Shown piece by piece: positions 8,355 through 16,255 of a stretch of 38,616 nucleotides of DNA (its first letter is position 1; every line of letters begins with the position of its first letter). Both the position numbers and the translations under genes were made by a program. The stretch comes from Kiloniellaceae bacterium (GTDB taxonomy: Bacteria; Pseudomonadota; Alphaproteobacteria; Kiloniellales; Kiloniellaceae), in contig WHTV01000032.1 of NCBI GenBank assembly GCA_009377535.1, forward strand, positions 1-38,616, read 5' to 3'. The notes beneath the pieces are model-generated. The model was given only the letters and a program-made list of their open reading frames with translations. It searched no databases and was not told where the DNA came from.

Positions 8355-9027
8355 CTCTCCTCTGGATGCAGACCGACGGAAACGGTATCGCCCGCCACCG
8401 TCAGGCCGTTTCGATGAATCCGAGGCGCGAAGGCCTCGGATATTGATCGTGCTGGCTGGAACATCTCAGCCCCCTCTGGCCGCTGGCGGAGATATTCGAT
8501 GGGTTGAGGGGGTCTCGGGAGCGTGGAGGAGATCGACGAATCGAACGCCCCGTCAAGCCATCACCCGCTCCAGGCGGTCCTTGCGGCGGCGCCAGTCCGG
8601 CATGACCTTGCCGAGGAGGTCGAAAACGGCGGTGCCGTGGTGGGGTGTAAGCGGCGGTGAGAAAGTGTGCCACTGAGGCAGCGGGATTTTCCTGCTGCGG
8701 CGGTTCAAAATTGGACCGGAATTCATAGCCTTTCGATTTGAATGGCGTGGTTTCATTCTGCAGCTTCGTCTCCCTTAACGGGTCCTCTCAAGTATTGACG
8801 CAAGCCTGGCCGGACGCACCGTCCGGTCAACGGCCCGCCCGCACCACCCCGCATCCGCTACGCGGCTGACCGGATCGGCCGAGGCCGGCGGAAAGCCCGC
8901 GCATCACCGACAGCGGACCGCGTCATAGCCAACATCGGCGGCTCCGTCGGAGAAGGCGCCGAGACCAACTGGTCCCGGCGCTTTCCGATCGGCACTGTCG
9001 AACCTTTCCACCCGACAGCGCCCACAC
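8355..9027. other. Non-coding stretch after tRNA-Thr, with possible IS remnant
   Basis: No convincing gene. A perfect 9-bp stem (8418-8426 with 8433-8441) could end the tRNA transcript, although no T-run follows. Around 8640-8715, strings such as GTGGCACTTT-like and GGCGGTTCAAAATTGGACC (read in their respective orientations) resemble, from memory, the multi-repeat ends of IS21-family elements. An open frame on the minus strand (8553-8756) overlaps them. This identification is tentative. Confidence 0.4.
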
Positions 9028-9762
9028 TTAGCCAAGGCCGAGGATCGACTCGGCTGCTGCCCTCACCTCGGCCTCTTGGTGCGGCGAGAGCGTCGCCGAG
9101 GCCAGCTCGACCCGGCCCCCGCAGGGATGCCAGTACGTGCTAATACGTTCACGCACCTGCAGGAGAAGGAGGTCCTGGAGGCACTGGCGCGCTGCGGCCC
9201 ATTCGGCGGGTGTGGCAGGAATTGCGGGATACGCGCCGTGACGGATGACCATGCCCAGCTGTGTCAGCCAGGCGGGGTCTGTCGAGCGCTCGAGGGCTGC
9301 CAGCTCTTCCAGTTTCCTGGCGTCTCTGTTGCGGCCGGCTTCGAGAAGCATCTCGAAAAGTCCCGAGCTTTCGGCGTGCTCCCGCTCGCGCAGAATCCAC
9401 GCCACCGCTCGCTGGATTGCCTCGCCGAGGCTGGGCATGGCCGCTGCCCGCAGCTCGGCCAGGCGGTCGGCTCCGGCTTGCATGGACTGCAGGACCAGCC
9501 CCTCGACATCTGCGGACGGGCCGTCCGCCTCTTCTGGTAGAGCGATGCCGGCTTGGGCAGCTGCCGCCCGAAGAAGGTCGCGGAGCGGCTGGCCGTGGAG
9601 TCGCCTGGAACTCCAGTCTATCAACGCCAGGAGGCTGTCGCAGTCGTCGACATTGTCGAGATCCGCCGGATCGCAGCGTTCGTGGGCGCTGTTGACCAGG
9701 CTGACGGAGAGCCTGCGCGCGGCAGCCGCCGCGTCGTCGGCTTGGCAAAGAGTATGGGTCAT
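9028..9762 (-). CDS. Hypothetical protein (244 aa), unknown family
   Basis: An alpha-helical, Ala/Leu/Glu-rich cytosolic protein without membrane segments or recognisable motif. Its amino-acid use (balanced charges, few Pro) and a GAGGA ribosome-binding site about ten bases before ATG 9762 support coding. It lies between the tRNA-Thr locus and a metallophosphoesterase on the same strand, inside the mosaic region, so it may be accessory DNA. I do not recognise it. Confidence 0.6.
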   Translation of the reverse strand: MTHTLCQADDAAAAARRLSVSLVNSAHERCDPADLDNVDDCDSLLALIDWSSRRLHGQPLRDLLRAAAAQAGIALPEEADGPSADVEGLVLQSMQAGADRLAELRAAAMPSLGEAIQRAVAWILREREHAESSGLFEMLLEAGRNRDARKLEELAALERSTDPAWLTQLGMVIRHGAYPAIPATPAEWAAARQCLQDLLLLQVRERISTYWHPCGGRVELASATLSPHQEAEVRAAAESILGLG

Positions 9763-10039
9763 CTTGAATGGTCCTCATTGGGGTTTCCGAAATGCGACCT
9801 GCGTCGCGTGGCTATTTTTGATTTGGGTCCGCTCGTCTCGTGGTGGCCCAATGAATCGTCACCGCGCTTAGCGGATGGCGGCGGCCGTTCCTCATCGTTG
9901 AAGAGATGGGTCCAGAGGCGTCGGAGTGGCCAGGGCAGCAGGGTTGCCCGACCACCTGCCATCCAACATCGCCATCGGGGCTCCACCGGCGCGGCGGCGG
10001 GCCTGCCCTCACCATCGCGAACCCCCCGCTACCCCACCA

Positions 10040-10807
10040 CTAGACCTCCAGGACCAGCGCCGGATCGAAATCCGGATTGAGTTCGTATCCCTGATATCCC
10101 CTCGGATTGCAGAGGACTCTAGTGCGGCCGATGGTGTAATCGCATGAATCGTGAGTGTGGCCGTGGACCCAGACCGCCGGCTGGTGCCGCTCGATCATGG
10201 TACGCAGATCGGAGCAGAAATAGGCGTTCAGCGGACTGCCCGCAAAGCGTCGTGAGATCGACTTGGCCGACGGGAGGAAATGAGTAACGACGACGGTCTT
10301 GCCGGCGAACCGCGTTGCCAGCTCAGTTTCGAGGAACATTCGCGATTCCTCGTGCAGCGCCAGGGCATCGGCAGGTTGGAATCGTCTCAAGCGGCGATCA
10401 CTGTCATTCCATGAAATCACTCTAAAATCGTTGATCATCGAGCCGGCCACGGTCATCGCCAGGGCCTGGCTGCTGCCGGCGGCGTCAAGACAGAAGTCGG
10501 ACCACAACGTCGTGCCGATAAAGCGGACGCCATCGATGACGACAGTGCTGTTCTCCAAGAATTTGAGGCCGTGTTCGGCAGCGCTGAGCCTGCAAGCCTC
10601 GATCGTCCTGTGGTATTCCGAGCCATAGAGCTCGTGATTCCCGAGCACATAGATCGTCCGCTCTGGCAGAAAGCACTCCGCCGCCCATACGATACCGAGA
10701 TCGTGCTTGTAGATGTCTCCGGCCAATACGGTCACATCCGCCGCCACCGGCGGAGGCGCGAAGTCACCAAACTCTAGGTGTAAGTCACTTAGTATTCTGA
10801 TTTTCAT
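10040..10807 (-). CDS. Calcineurin-like metallophosphoesterase
   Basis: The 255-residue protein carries the full metal-ligand set of the family: D8 and H10 (SDLHLE), D31 (AGDI), N57 and H58 (LGNHELYG), a VTHFLPS histidine, and the C-terminal GHTH. This makes it a probable two-metal phosphatase or nuclease with unknown substrate. A strong AAGGAGG ribosome-binding site precedes ATG 10807. Such standalone phosphoesterases are common on genomic islands; the neighbouring broken traG supports that setting. Confidence 0.9.
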   Translation of the reverse strand: MKIRILSDLHLEFGDFAPPPVAADVTVLAGDIYKHDLGIVWAAECFLPERTIYVLGNHELYGSEYHRTIEACRLSAAEHGLKFLENSTVVIDGVRFIGTTLWSDFCLDAAGSSQALAMTVAGSMINDFRVISWNDSDRRLRRFQPADALALHEESRMFLETELATRFAGKTVVVTHFLPSAKSISRRFAGSPLNAYFCSDLRTMIERHQPAVWVHGHTHDSCDYTIGRTRVLCNPRGYQGYELNPDFDPALVLEV

Positions 10808-10973
10808 GCTGCCCTCCTTGTGTGTGGACCCAGTCCTGCTGTCGAGCCAGACAGCAATGGAAGCAGTCTCGAGCCTGACCTACTGCGGATGTGGGTTCGA
10901 AATTGCGAGATGGCCGTCTAGAAAGCGGTTTAGCGCCGGGCTCTATAGAGCCGCTGATTAAGAGTCAGCTGTT

Positions 10974-12338
10974 TTGCGCAGTTTTCCGCCAGTATTTGGG
11001 TACAAACGTCCGATTCTAGCCACGGATTTCCGTGGGTTTCCGAGCGGGATTCCAAATGGAGAATGGGCGGTTGCGACGGCATGGCAGGTCTTGGGCGTCA
11101 AATTCCACCACCAATCCAGCCGGTGGTGGCGCGGACGAGAGCACCCATGGGGCTGCGCCTCAGATCTCAACGCTTCGAGTTGGTTCGCGCGCCTTCCGGC
11201 GGTCGCCCCTATCCTCCTCACCGCCGTTGCCCTGCTGGTGATGGTCATCCGCGAAGCCCGCCGCCTATGGCCCTATCGCGACCAATACCAGCTGACCGAA
11301 CTGCTGGCCGATGCCGTCGTTGTCGTCTCGCTCATGGTGGGCACGGTCTTGTGCACTGTCGCGGCCTTCTCCCCGGCAGGCCTGGGGCGTCGTCGCCTCC
11401 CCTTCTGGCGCCAGGGCCACGTCGAGCGGGCAAGGAGCGGCAATTTCGGCACGGCCGATTGGATGCCGATCTCCGAGGCCAAGAAGCGCCTGCCGCATAC
11501 GCCCGGGATCGTCGTCGGCGAGGCCTACAGGGTAGATCAGGACAAAGTGGCCAACAGGCCCTTTAATCCCAAAGATCGGCGGTCCTGGGGCAAGGGCGGC
11601 TCCGCTCCCCTGCTCGAATACCAGTGCGACACCTCGTCCACCCATGGCCTGGTTTTCGCCGGCGCCGGCGGCTTCAAATCGACCTCGATTGCAGTCCCGA
11701 CCCTGGTTCGCTGGCCCCATTCGATCATCACCCTCGATCCCTCAAACGAACTGGCGCCAATGACGATCGCCGCGCGCAAGAAGATGCGCCGAGACGTTAT
11801 CGTGGTTTCGCCGAATGACCCGCAATCGAGCGGTTTCAATGTTTTGAGCTGGATCGACCCGGAAACCCCGGAAGCCGACGACAACGTTGCCTCCGTGGTC
11901 CAGTGGATCGCCGGCGACGACCAGATACGCGCCGGCAGCGGCGACAACCATTTCTTCATTTCGCAGGGCCGCGCCCTGGTGACCTGCCTCCTGTCCGACC
12001 TGGTTTTCGACCCGGATCTCCCACAATCGGAACGGACCCTCCGGACCTTCCGAGAGCGGCTGACCGAAAGCGAAACTGCCGAGAAAGAGCGCCTGGCGGA
12101 GATCCATGAGAACTCAGCGAGCTATCAGGCCCGCGACCTGGCCGGGTCTTTGATGGACATGAAGGCCGACGAGACCTTCTCTGGCATCTATGCCAACGCG
12201 GCCGACCTCACCAAGTGGCTTTCGACCCGCAATTACGCCGATTTGGTTTCCGGATCGGCCTTCACCACGCAGCAGCTCGTTGAGGGCAACCTGGATCTCT
12301 TCATCAACATCCCGCTCAAGACACTGGACTCCAATCGC
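10974..12338 (+). pseudogene. traG: Conjugative coupling protein TraG/VirD4, 3'-truncated
   Basis: The frame encodes two N-terminal membrane segments (around AVAPILLTAVALLVM and VVVSLMVGTVLCTVA), then the TraG core with P-loop GAGGFKST, ITLDPSNEL, and the INIPLKTLDS strand that in intact proteins leads into the Walker B half. All sequence after LDSN is missing: at 12339 it runs into IS-derived DNA and the frame ends at an unrelated stop (12653). Intact relatives recruit DNA to a type IV secretion channel. The start is uncertain (TTG 10974 is the frame limit); an alternative ATG at 11147 one frame off, reading MGLRLRSQRFELVR, would fit the family start if a one-base indel lies near 11180. No other transfer gene is present. 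Confidence 0.82.
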
Positions 12339-12852
12339 CTAGGCGTCTTCGTCGTAAGCGAGCTCGACCTGGCGCGATCCGAGGGGCGGGATCACCGCCT
12401 CGACCTCGGCCTCGGCGAGATGGCTGCGAAAGGCATCATTGTCGTAGCCCTTGTCGGCGATCAGACTGATCAGCGGGAAGCCTTCGATCAAGGCGAGGGC
12501 CTGGGTTGCTTCATGCACCTGGCCGGCGGTGAGGGTAAGGCGAAGCGGGTTGCCGAGGGCGTCGACAGCGATGTGGATCTTGCTGCTCAGGCCGCCCCGC
12601 GAGCGGCCGATGGCCTCCTTCTGAGTCCCCCTTTTGCGCCGGCGGCATGTTGATGCGCCCGCACGATGGTCGCGTCGACCATCACCTGCTCGAAGTCGGG
12701 GTTCTCGCTCAAAGCCTTGAAAAGACTCTCCCAAACCCCTTTGCGCGCCCATCGTCGAAAGCGCACGTAGACGCTGTTCCAGGGGCCGGACTCGTCGGGC
12801 AGGTCGCGCCAGGGCGCCCCCGTGCGCAACACCCACAGCACACCGTCCACCT
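12339..12852 (-). pseudogene. IS5-family (IS427-type) transposase, internal fragment
   Basis: The minus strand encodes the middle of a two-frame IS5/IS427 transposase. Frame A is VDGVLWVLRTGAPWRDLPDE through VMVDATIVRAHQHAAGAKGG. Frame B continues as GLSSKIHIAVDALGNPLRLT through LIADKGYDNDAF to SRQVELAYDEDA. The shift occurs at an AAAAGGGGG run (about 12628-12640) typical of programmed frameshifting in this group. Both the N-terminus (before VDGVLW) and the C-terminus (with the last catalytic Glu) are lacking and no terminal repeats are visible, so it is dead. It joins truncated traG on one side and the macB 3' end on the other. Confidence 0.85.
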
Positions 12853-12873
12853 AGTCCCGCGACCCTAGTCCCG
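12851..12873. repeat. 9-bp direct repeat at the IS-fragment/macB junction
   Basis: CTAGTCCCG occurs at 12851-12859 and again at 12865-12873, the second copy covering the last codons and stop of macB. It marks the junction between IS-derived DNA and macB. Confidence 0.7.
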
Positions 12874-14862
12874 TGAGAGGGCGACCACCGGGTCGAGGTG
12901 GGCGGCGTTGCGCGCCGGCAGGTAGCCGAAGACGATGCCGATCAGCGTCGCGCAGACGACGGCGGCGACGATCGAGGCCGGCGAGTAGACGAGGCTGAAG
13001 CTGGTCTCGAGGGCGCCGAAGCCGATGCCGAAGGCGAGCGCAGCGGCGATGCCGAGCACGCCGCCGATCAGGCAGACCAGCACCGCCTCGATGAGGAACT
13101 GCTGCAGGATGTCGCTCCGCCGCGCGCCCACCGCCATGCGCACGCCGATCTCGCTGATGCGCTCCGACACCGACACCAGCATGATGTTCATGACGCCGAT
13201 GCCGCCGACGATGAGGGAGATGACCGCGATGGCCGCGATCAGCAGCGTCATGGTGTCGGTCGTGCTGGTGATGGCCTGGCGGATGTCGTCGGTGTTGAGG
13301 ACGAAGAAATCCTTGGTGCCGTGGCGCTGGGTGAGCAGCTGGGTGACCGCCTGCTCGGCGCTGGCAGTCGGGGTGTCGTCGCTCACCCTGAGGGTGATGC
13401 TGCGCAGGGCGCTGTCGCCCAGGATGCGCGCCTGCACCGTGGTGTAGGGCAGGTAGACCGAGAGCGAGCTGCTGGAGCCGAAGCCGCCCTGGCGGTTCTC
13501 CACCACGCCGACGATGCGGCTGGGCACCCGGCCGATGAGGACGATCTCGCCCACCGGGCTGCCGCCGAAGCCGGCAAAGAGCGTGTCGCGGGTGTTCCTG
13601 TCGATGACGGCGTGCTGCGCGCGGCTGCGCAGGCTGTCGGCGTCGAACAGGCGGCCTTCCAGCAATGCGACGCCCTTCGCGTCGAAGTACTGGTCGCCCA
13701 CGCCGTTGATCTGGGCGCTCGCCTCCCTGGCGCCGAAGCGCAGGGTGCCGCTGGTGGTGACGGTCGGCGTCACCGCCGCCGCATAGGCCTCGCGGGCGAG
13801 CGCCTCGGCGTCGGCGACCCCCAGCGTCGTGACCTTGCCGGAGCGCACGTCGCCGAAGTCCTTGCCGGGGAAGATCTCCAGCGTGTTGGTGCCGAGGCGG
13901 CTGATACTCGCCAGCACCGACTGGCGCGAGCCCTCTCCCAGGGCCACCACGCAGACCACCGAGGCGATGCCGATGATGATGCCGAGCATGGTGAGGAAGG
14001 TGCGCAGGCGGTGCGCCTTCATCGACCGCAGTGCCATGAGGAAGGCTTCGCCAAAGCGGTCGGCGAGCGCCCGCAGCGAGTCCGCCCGCGGCGCCGGATC
14101 TGTTGCCGTCCGCGCCGCGCCGCCGGGCACTGCGATACGGCCGGCCGGGCCCGCGGCCTCGCTGCGGCGGTCGGCGACGATGTTGCCGTCGCTGATCTCG
14201 ATGACCCGCTCGGCGCGCGCCGCCACCGAGAGGTCGTGAGTGACGATGATAACGGTCTTGCCGGCGGCGTGCAGCTCGCCCAGCAGGCGCAGGACCTCCT
14301 CACCGGTCTGCTGGTCGAGCGCCCCCGTCGGCTCGTCGGCCAGGATGACGCTGGCGCCGTTCATCAGCGCCCGCGCGATCGAGACGCGCTGCTGCTGGCC
14401 GCCCGACAGCTTGCCGGGCGGATGCTCCAGGCGCTCGGCCATGCCGAGGCGGGTCAGCAGCTCGACCGCGCGGGCGCGCCGCTCGCGCGGCGGCAGGCCG
14501 GCATAGATCGCCGGGATCTCCACATTGCCGAGCGCCGTCAGCTCCGCCAGCAGGTGGTAGTGCTGGAAGATGAAGCCGAAGTGCTCGCGGCGCAGCGCCG
14601 CCAGGGCATCGGCGTCGAGCGCGGCGGTTTCCCGGCCGGAGACGCGGTAGCTGCCGGCGGTCGGCCGGTCGAGGCAGCCGAGAATGTTCATCAGCGTCGA
14701 CTTGCCGGAGCCCGACGGCCCGACGATAGCCACCATCTCGCCGGCGTTGATCGTCAGGTCGATGTCCTTCAGCACCGTGATGGTACCCTCGCCCGAAGGG
14801 AACTCCCGCCGCACCCTGCTGAGCGCGATGAGCGGGCGCAGCCCGCTGATGAGAGTGGTCAT
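12865..14862 (-). CDS. macB: MacB-type ABC transporter (ATPase fused to permease)
   Basis: The full-length 665-residue protein has an N-terminal ABC ATPase with Walker [10 protein letters not shown] (48-56), signature LSGGQQQR (from 152), Walker [12 protein letters not shown] and the H-loop THD. A first membrane helix follows near [20 protein letters not shown], then a large periplasmic domain, then three C-terminal helices including [21 protein letters not shown]. MacB uses ATP to drive MacA/TolC-type export of peptides, siderophores or macrolides by mechanotransmission. Its adaptor MacA survives only as a 3' fragment just upstream. The operon promoter has presumably been lost with it, and the next intact genes upstream on this strand are the fds operon. 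Confidence 0.93.
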   Translation of the reverse strand: MTTLISGLRPLIALSRVRREFPSGEGTITVLKDIDLTINAGEMVAIVGPSGSGKSTLMNILGCLDRPTAGSYRVSGRETAALDADALAALRREHFGFIFQHYHLLAELTALGNVEIPAIYAGLPPRERRARAVELLTRLGMAERLEHPPGKLSGGQQQRVSIARALMNGASVILADEPTGALDQQTGEEVLRLLGELHAAGKTVIIVTHDLSVAARAERVIEISDGNIVADRRSEAAGPAGRIAVPGGAARTATDPAPRADSLRALADRFGEAFLMALRSMKAHRLRTFLTMLGIIIGIASVVCVVALGEGSRQSVLASISRLGTNTLEIFPGKDFGDVRSGKVTTLGVADAEALAREAYAAAVTPTVTTSGTLRFGAREASAQINGVGDQYFDAKGVALLEGRLFDADSLRSRAQHAVIDRNTRDTLFAGFGGSPVGEIVLIGRVPSRIVGVVENRQGGFGSSSSLSVYLPYTTVQARILGDSALRSITLRVSDDTPTASAEQAVTQLLTQRHGTKDFFVLNTDDIRQAITSTTDTMTLLIAAIAVISLIVGGIGVMNIMLVSVSERISEIGVRMAVGARRSDILQQFLIEAVLVCLIGGVLGIAAALAFGIGFGALETSFSLVYSPASIVAAVVCATLIGIVFGYLPARNAAHLDPVVALSRD

Positions 14863-14865
14863 CGC

Positions 14866-15066
14866 CTAGAATCCGAGCGGGCCGCGGCGGCTGCCGCGGG
14901 TGGGCTGCGCCGGCGCGCCGCTGTCTGCCTGACCAATGACCACGCTCTCGCCCTCGCTGAGACCGCCGCGCACTTCCACCGCCACCTTGTTGTTGAGGCC
15001 GACCTCGACGGGTCGCAGATCGATCTGCCCTGCGGCATCGACCACCTGCACGCGGTACGCGTCACA
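14866..15066 (-). pseudogene. macA: C-terminal fragment of MacA periplasmic adaptor
   Basis: About 67 codons read YRVQVVDAAGQIDLRPVEVG, LNNKVAVEVRGGLSEGESVV and a basic tail ending GPLGF, the membrane-proximal domain of MacA/HlyD-family adaptors. The lipoyl, hairpin and membrane-anchor parts are missing. The open frame runs to 15126 but upstream of about 15066 the translation is no longer adaptor-like. The stop is three bases before macB, as in normal macAB operons, which shows the fragment is the original partner. Confidence 0.8.
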
Positions 15067-15209
15067 AAGCGGACCAGGACTGGTCGTTCGCTCACTTCGG
15101 CCTAGTGCCATAAGGTGACCATGCATCCGGCCGGTTCATGCTCAGCCACATGGACCTCAACGTCGTCGAGGAAGGGACGCGCTTTCCGTGACGGAGTGCG
15201 TCCGGCGCG

Positions 15210-15428
15210 TTACTCCGCCGGGGCGAAGAGGCTGCGCGCGGCGGCGAGCGCCAGCGCGTTGAGGCCCTTGCCGCCGGCGGCGATATGCGCCGCGAGATTG
15301 GCGCGCATGCGCGGGTCCCAGAAGCTGCGGATGTGGGCGGCGACGCCGCTGACCGCCTCGTCCTCGGGGTAGGCCTTGTAGTAGTCGGCGATCTGGTTGG
15401 CCATGCGGACGAGATCCTGGGTGTTCAT
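15210..15428 (-). CDS. fdsD: Formate dehydrogenase delta subunit FdsD
   Basis: A 72-residue protein with the FdsD pattern: MANQIADYYKAYPEDEAVSG, VAAHIRSFWDPRMRANLAAH. FdsD is the small protein of soluble NAD+-dependent formate dehydrogenase operons, thought to assist assembly of FdsA. Its ATG overlaps the fdhD stop (ATGA). It is the last gene of the operon; about 140 bp separates it from recognisable macA sequence. Confidence 0.92.
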   Translation of the reverse strand: MNTQDLVRMANQIADYYKAYPEDEAVSGVAAHIRSFWDPRMRANLAAHIAAGGKGLNALALAAARSLFAPAE

Positions 15429-16255
15429 GCCGCGGTCTCCCTGATCGAAGCGGTTTCGAAGATCATGATGTCGCCGCCGGCAAGGCCGGCGAGGCCCATG
15501 CCGGCGTTGCGCGCCATGCGCAGGGCGAGCGCGCTGGGCGCCGAGACGGCAGCAAGGAAGGGCGCGCCCAGCACCGCCGCCTTCTGCACCATTTCGACAC
15601 TGATGCGGCTGGACAGCAGGATGAAGCCGCCGGCGGCATTGCGCCCCTCGCGCGCCAGCGCGCCGCCCAGCTTGTCGAGGGCGTTGTGCCGGCCGATGTC
15701 CTCGCGCAGCTGTTCGATGTGGCCCGCGAGGCTGCAGAAGGCGGCGGCGTGGGTCGAGCGGTTTTCCGCGTTCATCGCCTGCAGGCCCGGCAGCGCCGCG
15801 TAGGCGGCATGCAGCGCGCCGATCGACGGCAGCGGCCCGGCGACCTTGGGCGGCCGCGGCAGGGCGGCGGCGATGGTCTGCGCCCCGCAGACGCCGCAGC
15901 CGGCGCGGCCGGCCAGCGCGCGCCGGCGGTCTTCGACCGCGGCCACGCGGGCCGGGTCGACGCGCAGGTTCAGCACCAGGCCGTCGCGCGCCTCGGCGAT
16001 GCGCAGGCTGGCGATCTCCTCCACCCTGTCGACGATGCCCTCGGTGAGCGCGAAGCCGACGGCGAAGTCCTCCAGGTCGGCGGGCGTGCCCATCATCACG
16101 GCAAAGGCCTCCCCATTCAGCAGGACCGCCAGCGGCGTTTCCTCCGGCACCCGCCAGACGGCGGCGCGGCTACCGTCGCGCGACACGACGCTGCCCTCGA
16201 CGACCGGAGAGTGAGGCGGCGGGGCGCCCGTCAGGCGGCGGATCTCCATGCTCAT
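15425..16255 (-). CDS. fdhD: Sulfurtransferase FdhD (FdsC) for formate dehydrogenase maturation
   Basis: A 276-residue FdhD-family protein with the functional CxxC pair C120/C123 in GRAGCGVCGAQ, the EDFAVGFALTEGI segment, and RSTHAAAFC and EDIGRHNALDKLGG blocks. FdhD transfers sulfur to the bis-MGD molybdenum cofactor, which formate dehydrogenases need for activity. In Rhodobacter and Cupriavidus the gene at this place is called fdsC. ATG 16255 overlaps the fdsA stop by ATGA, giving translational coupling; the neighbouring M3 is an alternative start. Confidence 0.94.
   Translation of the reverse strand: MSMEIRRLTGAPPPHSPVVEGSVVSRDGSRAAVWRVPEETPLAVLLNGEAFAVMMGTPADLEDFAVGFALTEGIVDRVEEIASLRIAEARDGLVLNLRVDPARVAAVEDRRRALAGRAGCGVCGAQTIAAALPRPPKVAGPLPSIGALHAAYAALPGLQAMNAENRSTHAAAFCSLAGHIEQLREDIGRHNALDKLGGALAREGRNAAGGFILLSSRISVEMVQKAAVLGAPFLAAVSAPSALALRMARNAGMGLAGLAGGDIMIFETASIRETAA

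Noticed and set aside
12898-15105. Long plus-strand open frame opposite macB and macA'
   Set aside because: Composition typical of an antisense shadow; macB on the other strand shows Walker A, signature and helix pattern.
15115-15206. Open stretch on the minus strand between fdsD and macA' (ending VAEHEPAGCMVTLWH)
   Set aside because: Only about 30 codons with no start signal; could be a gene remnant but cannot be assigned.
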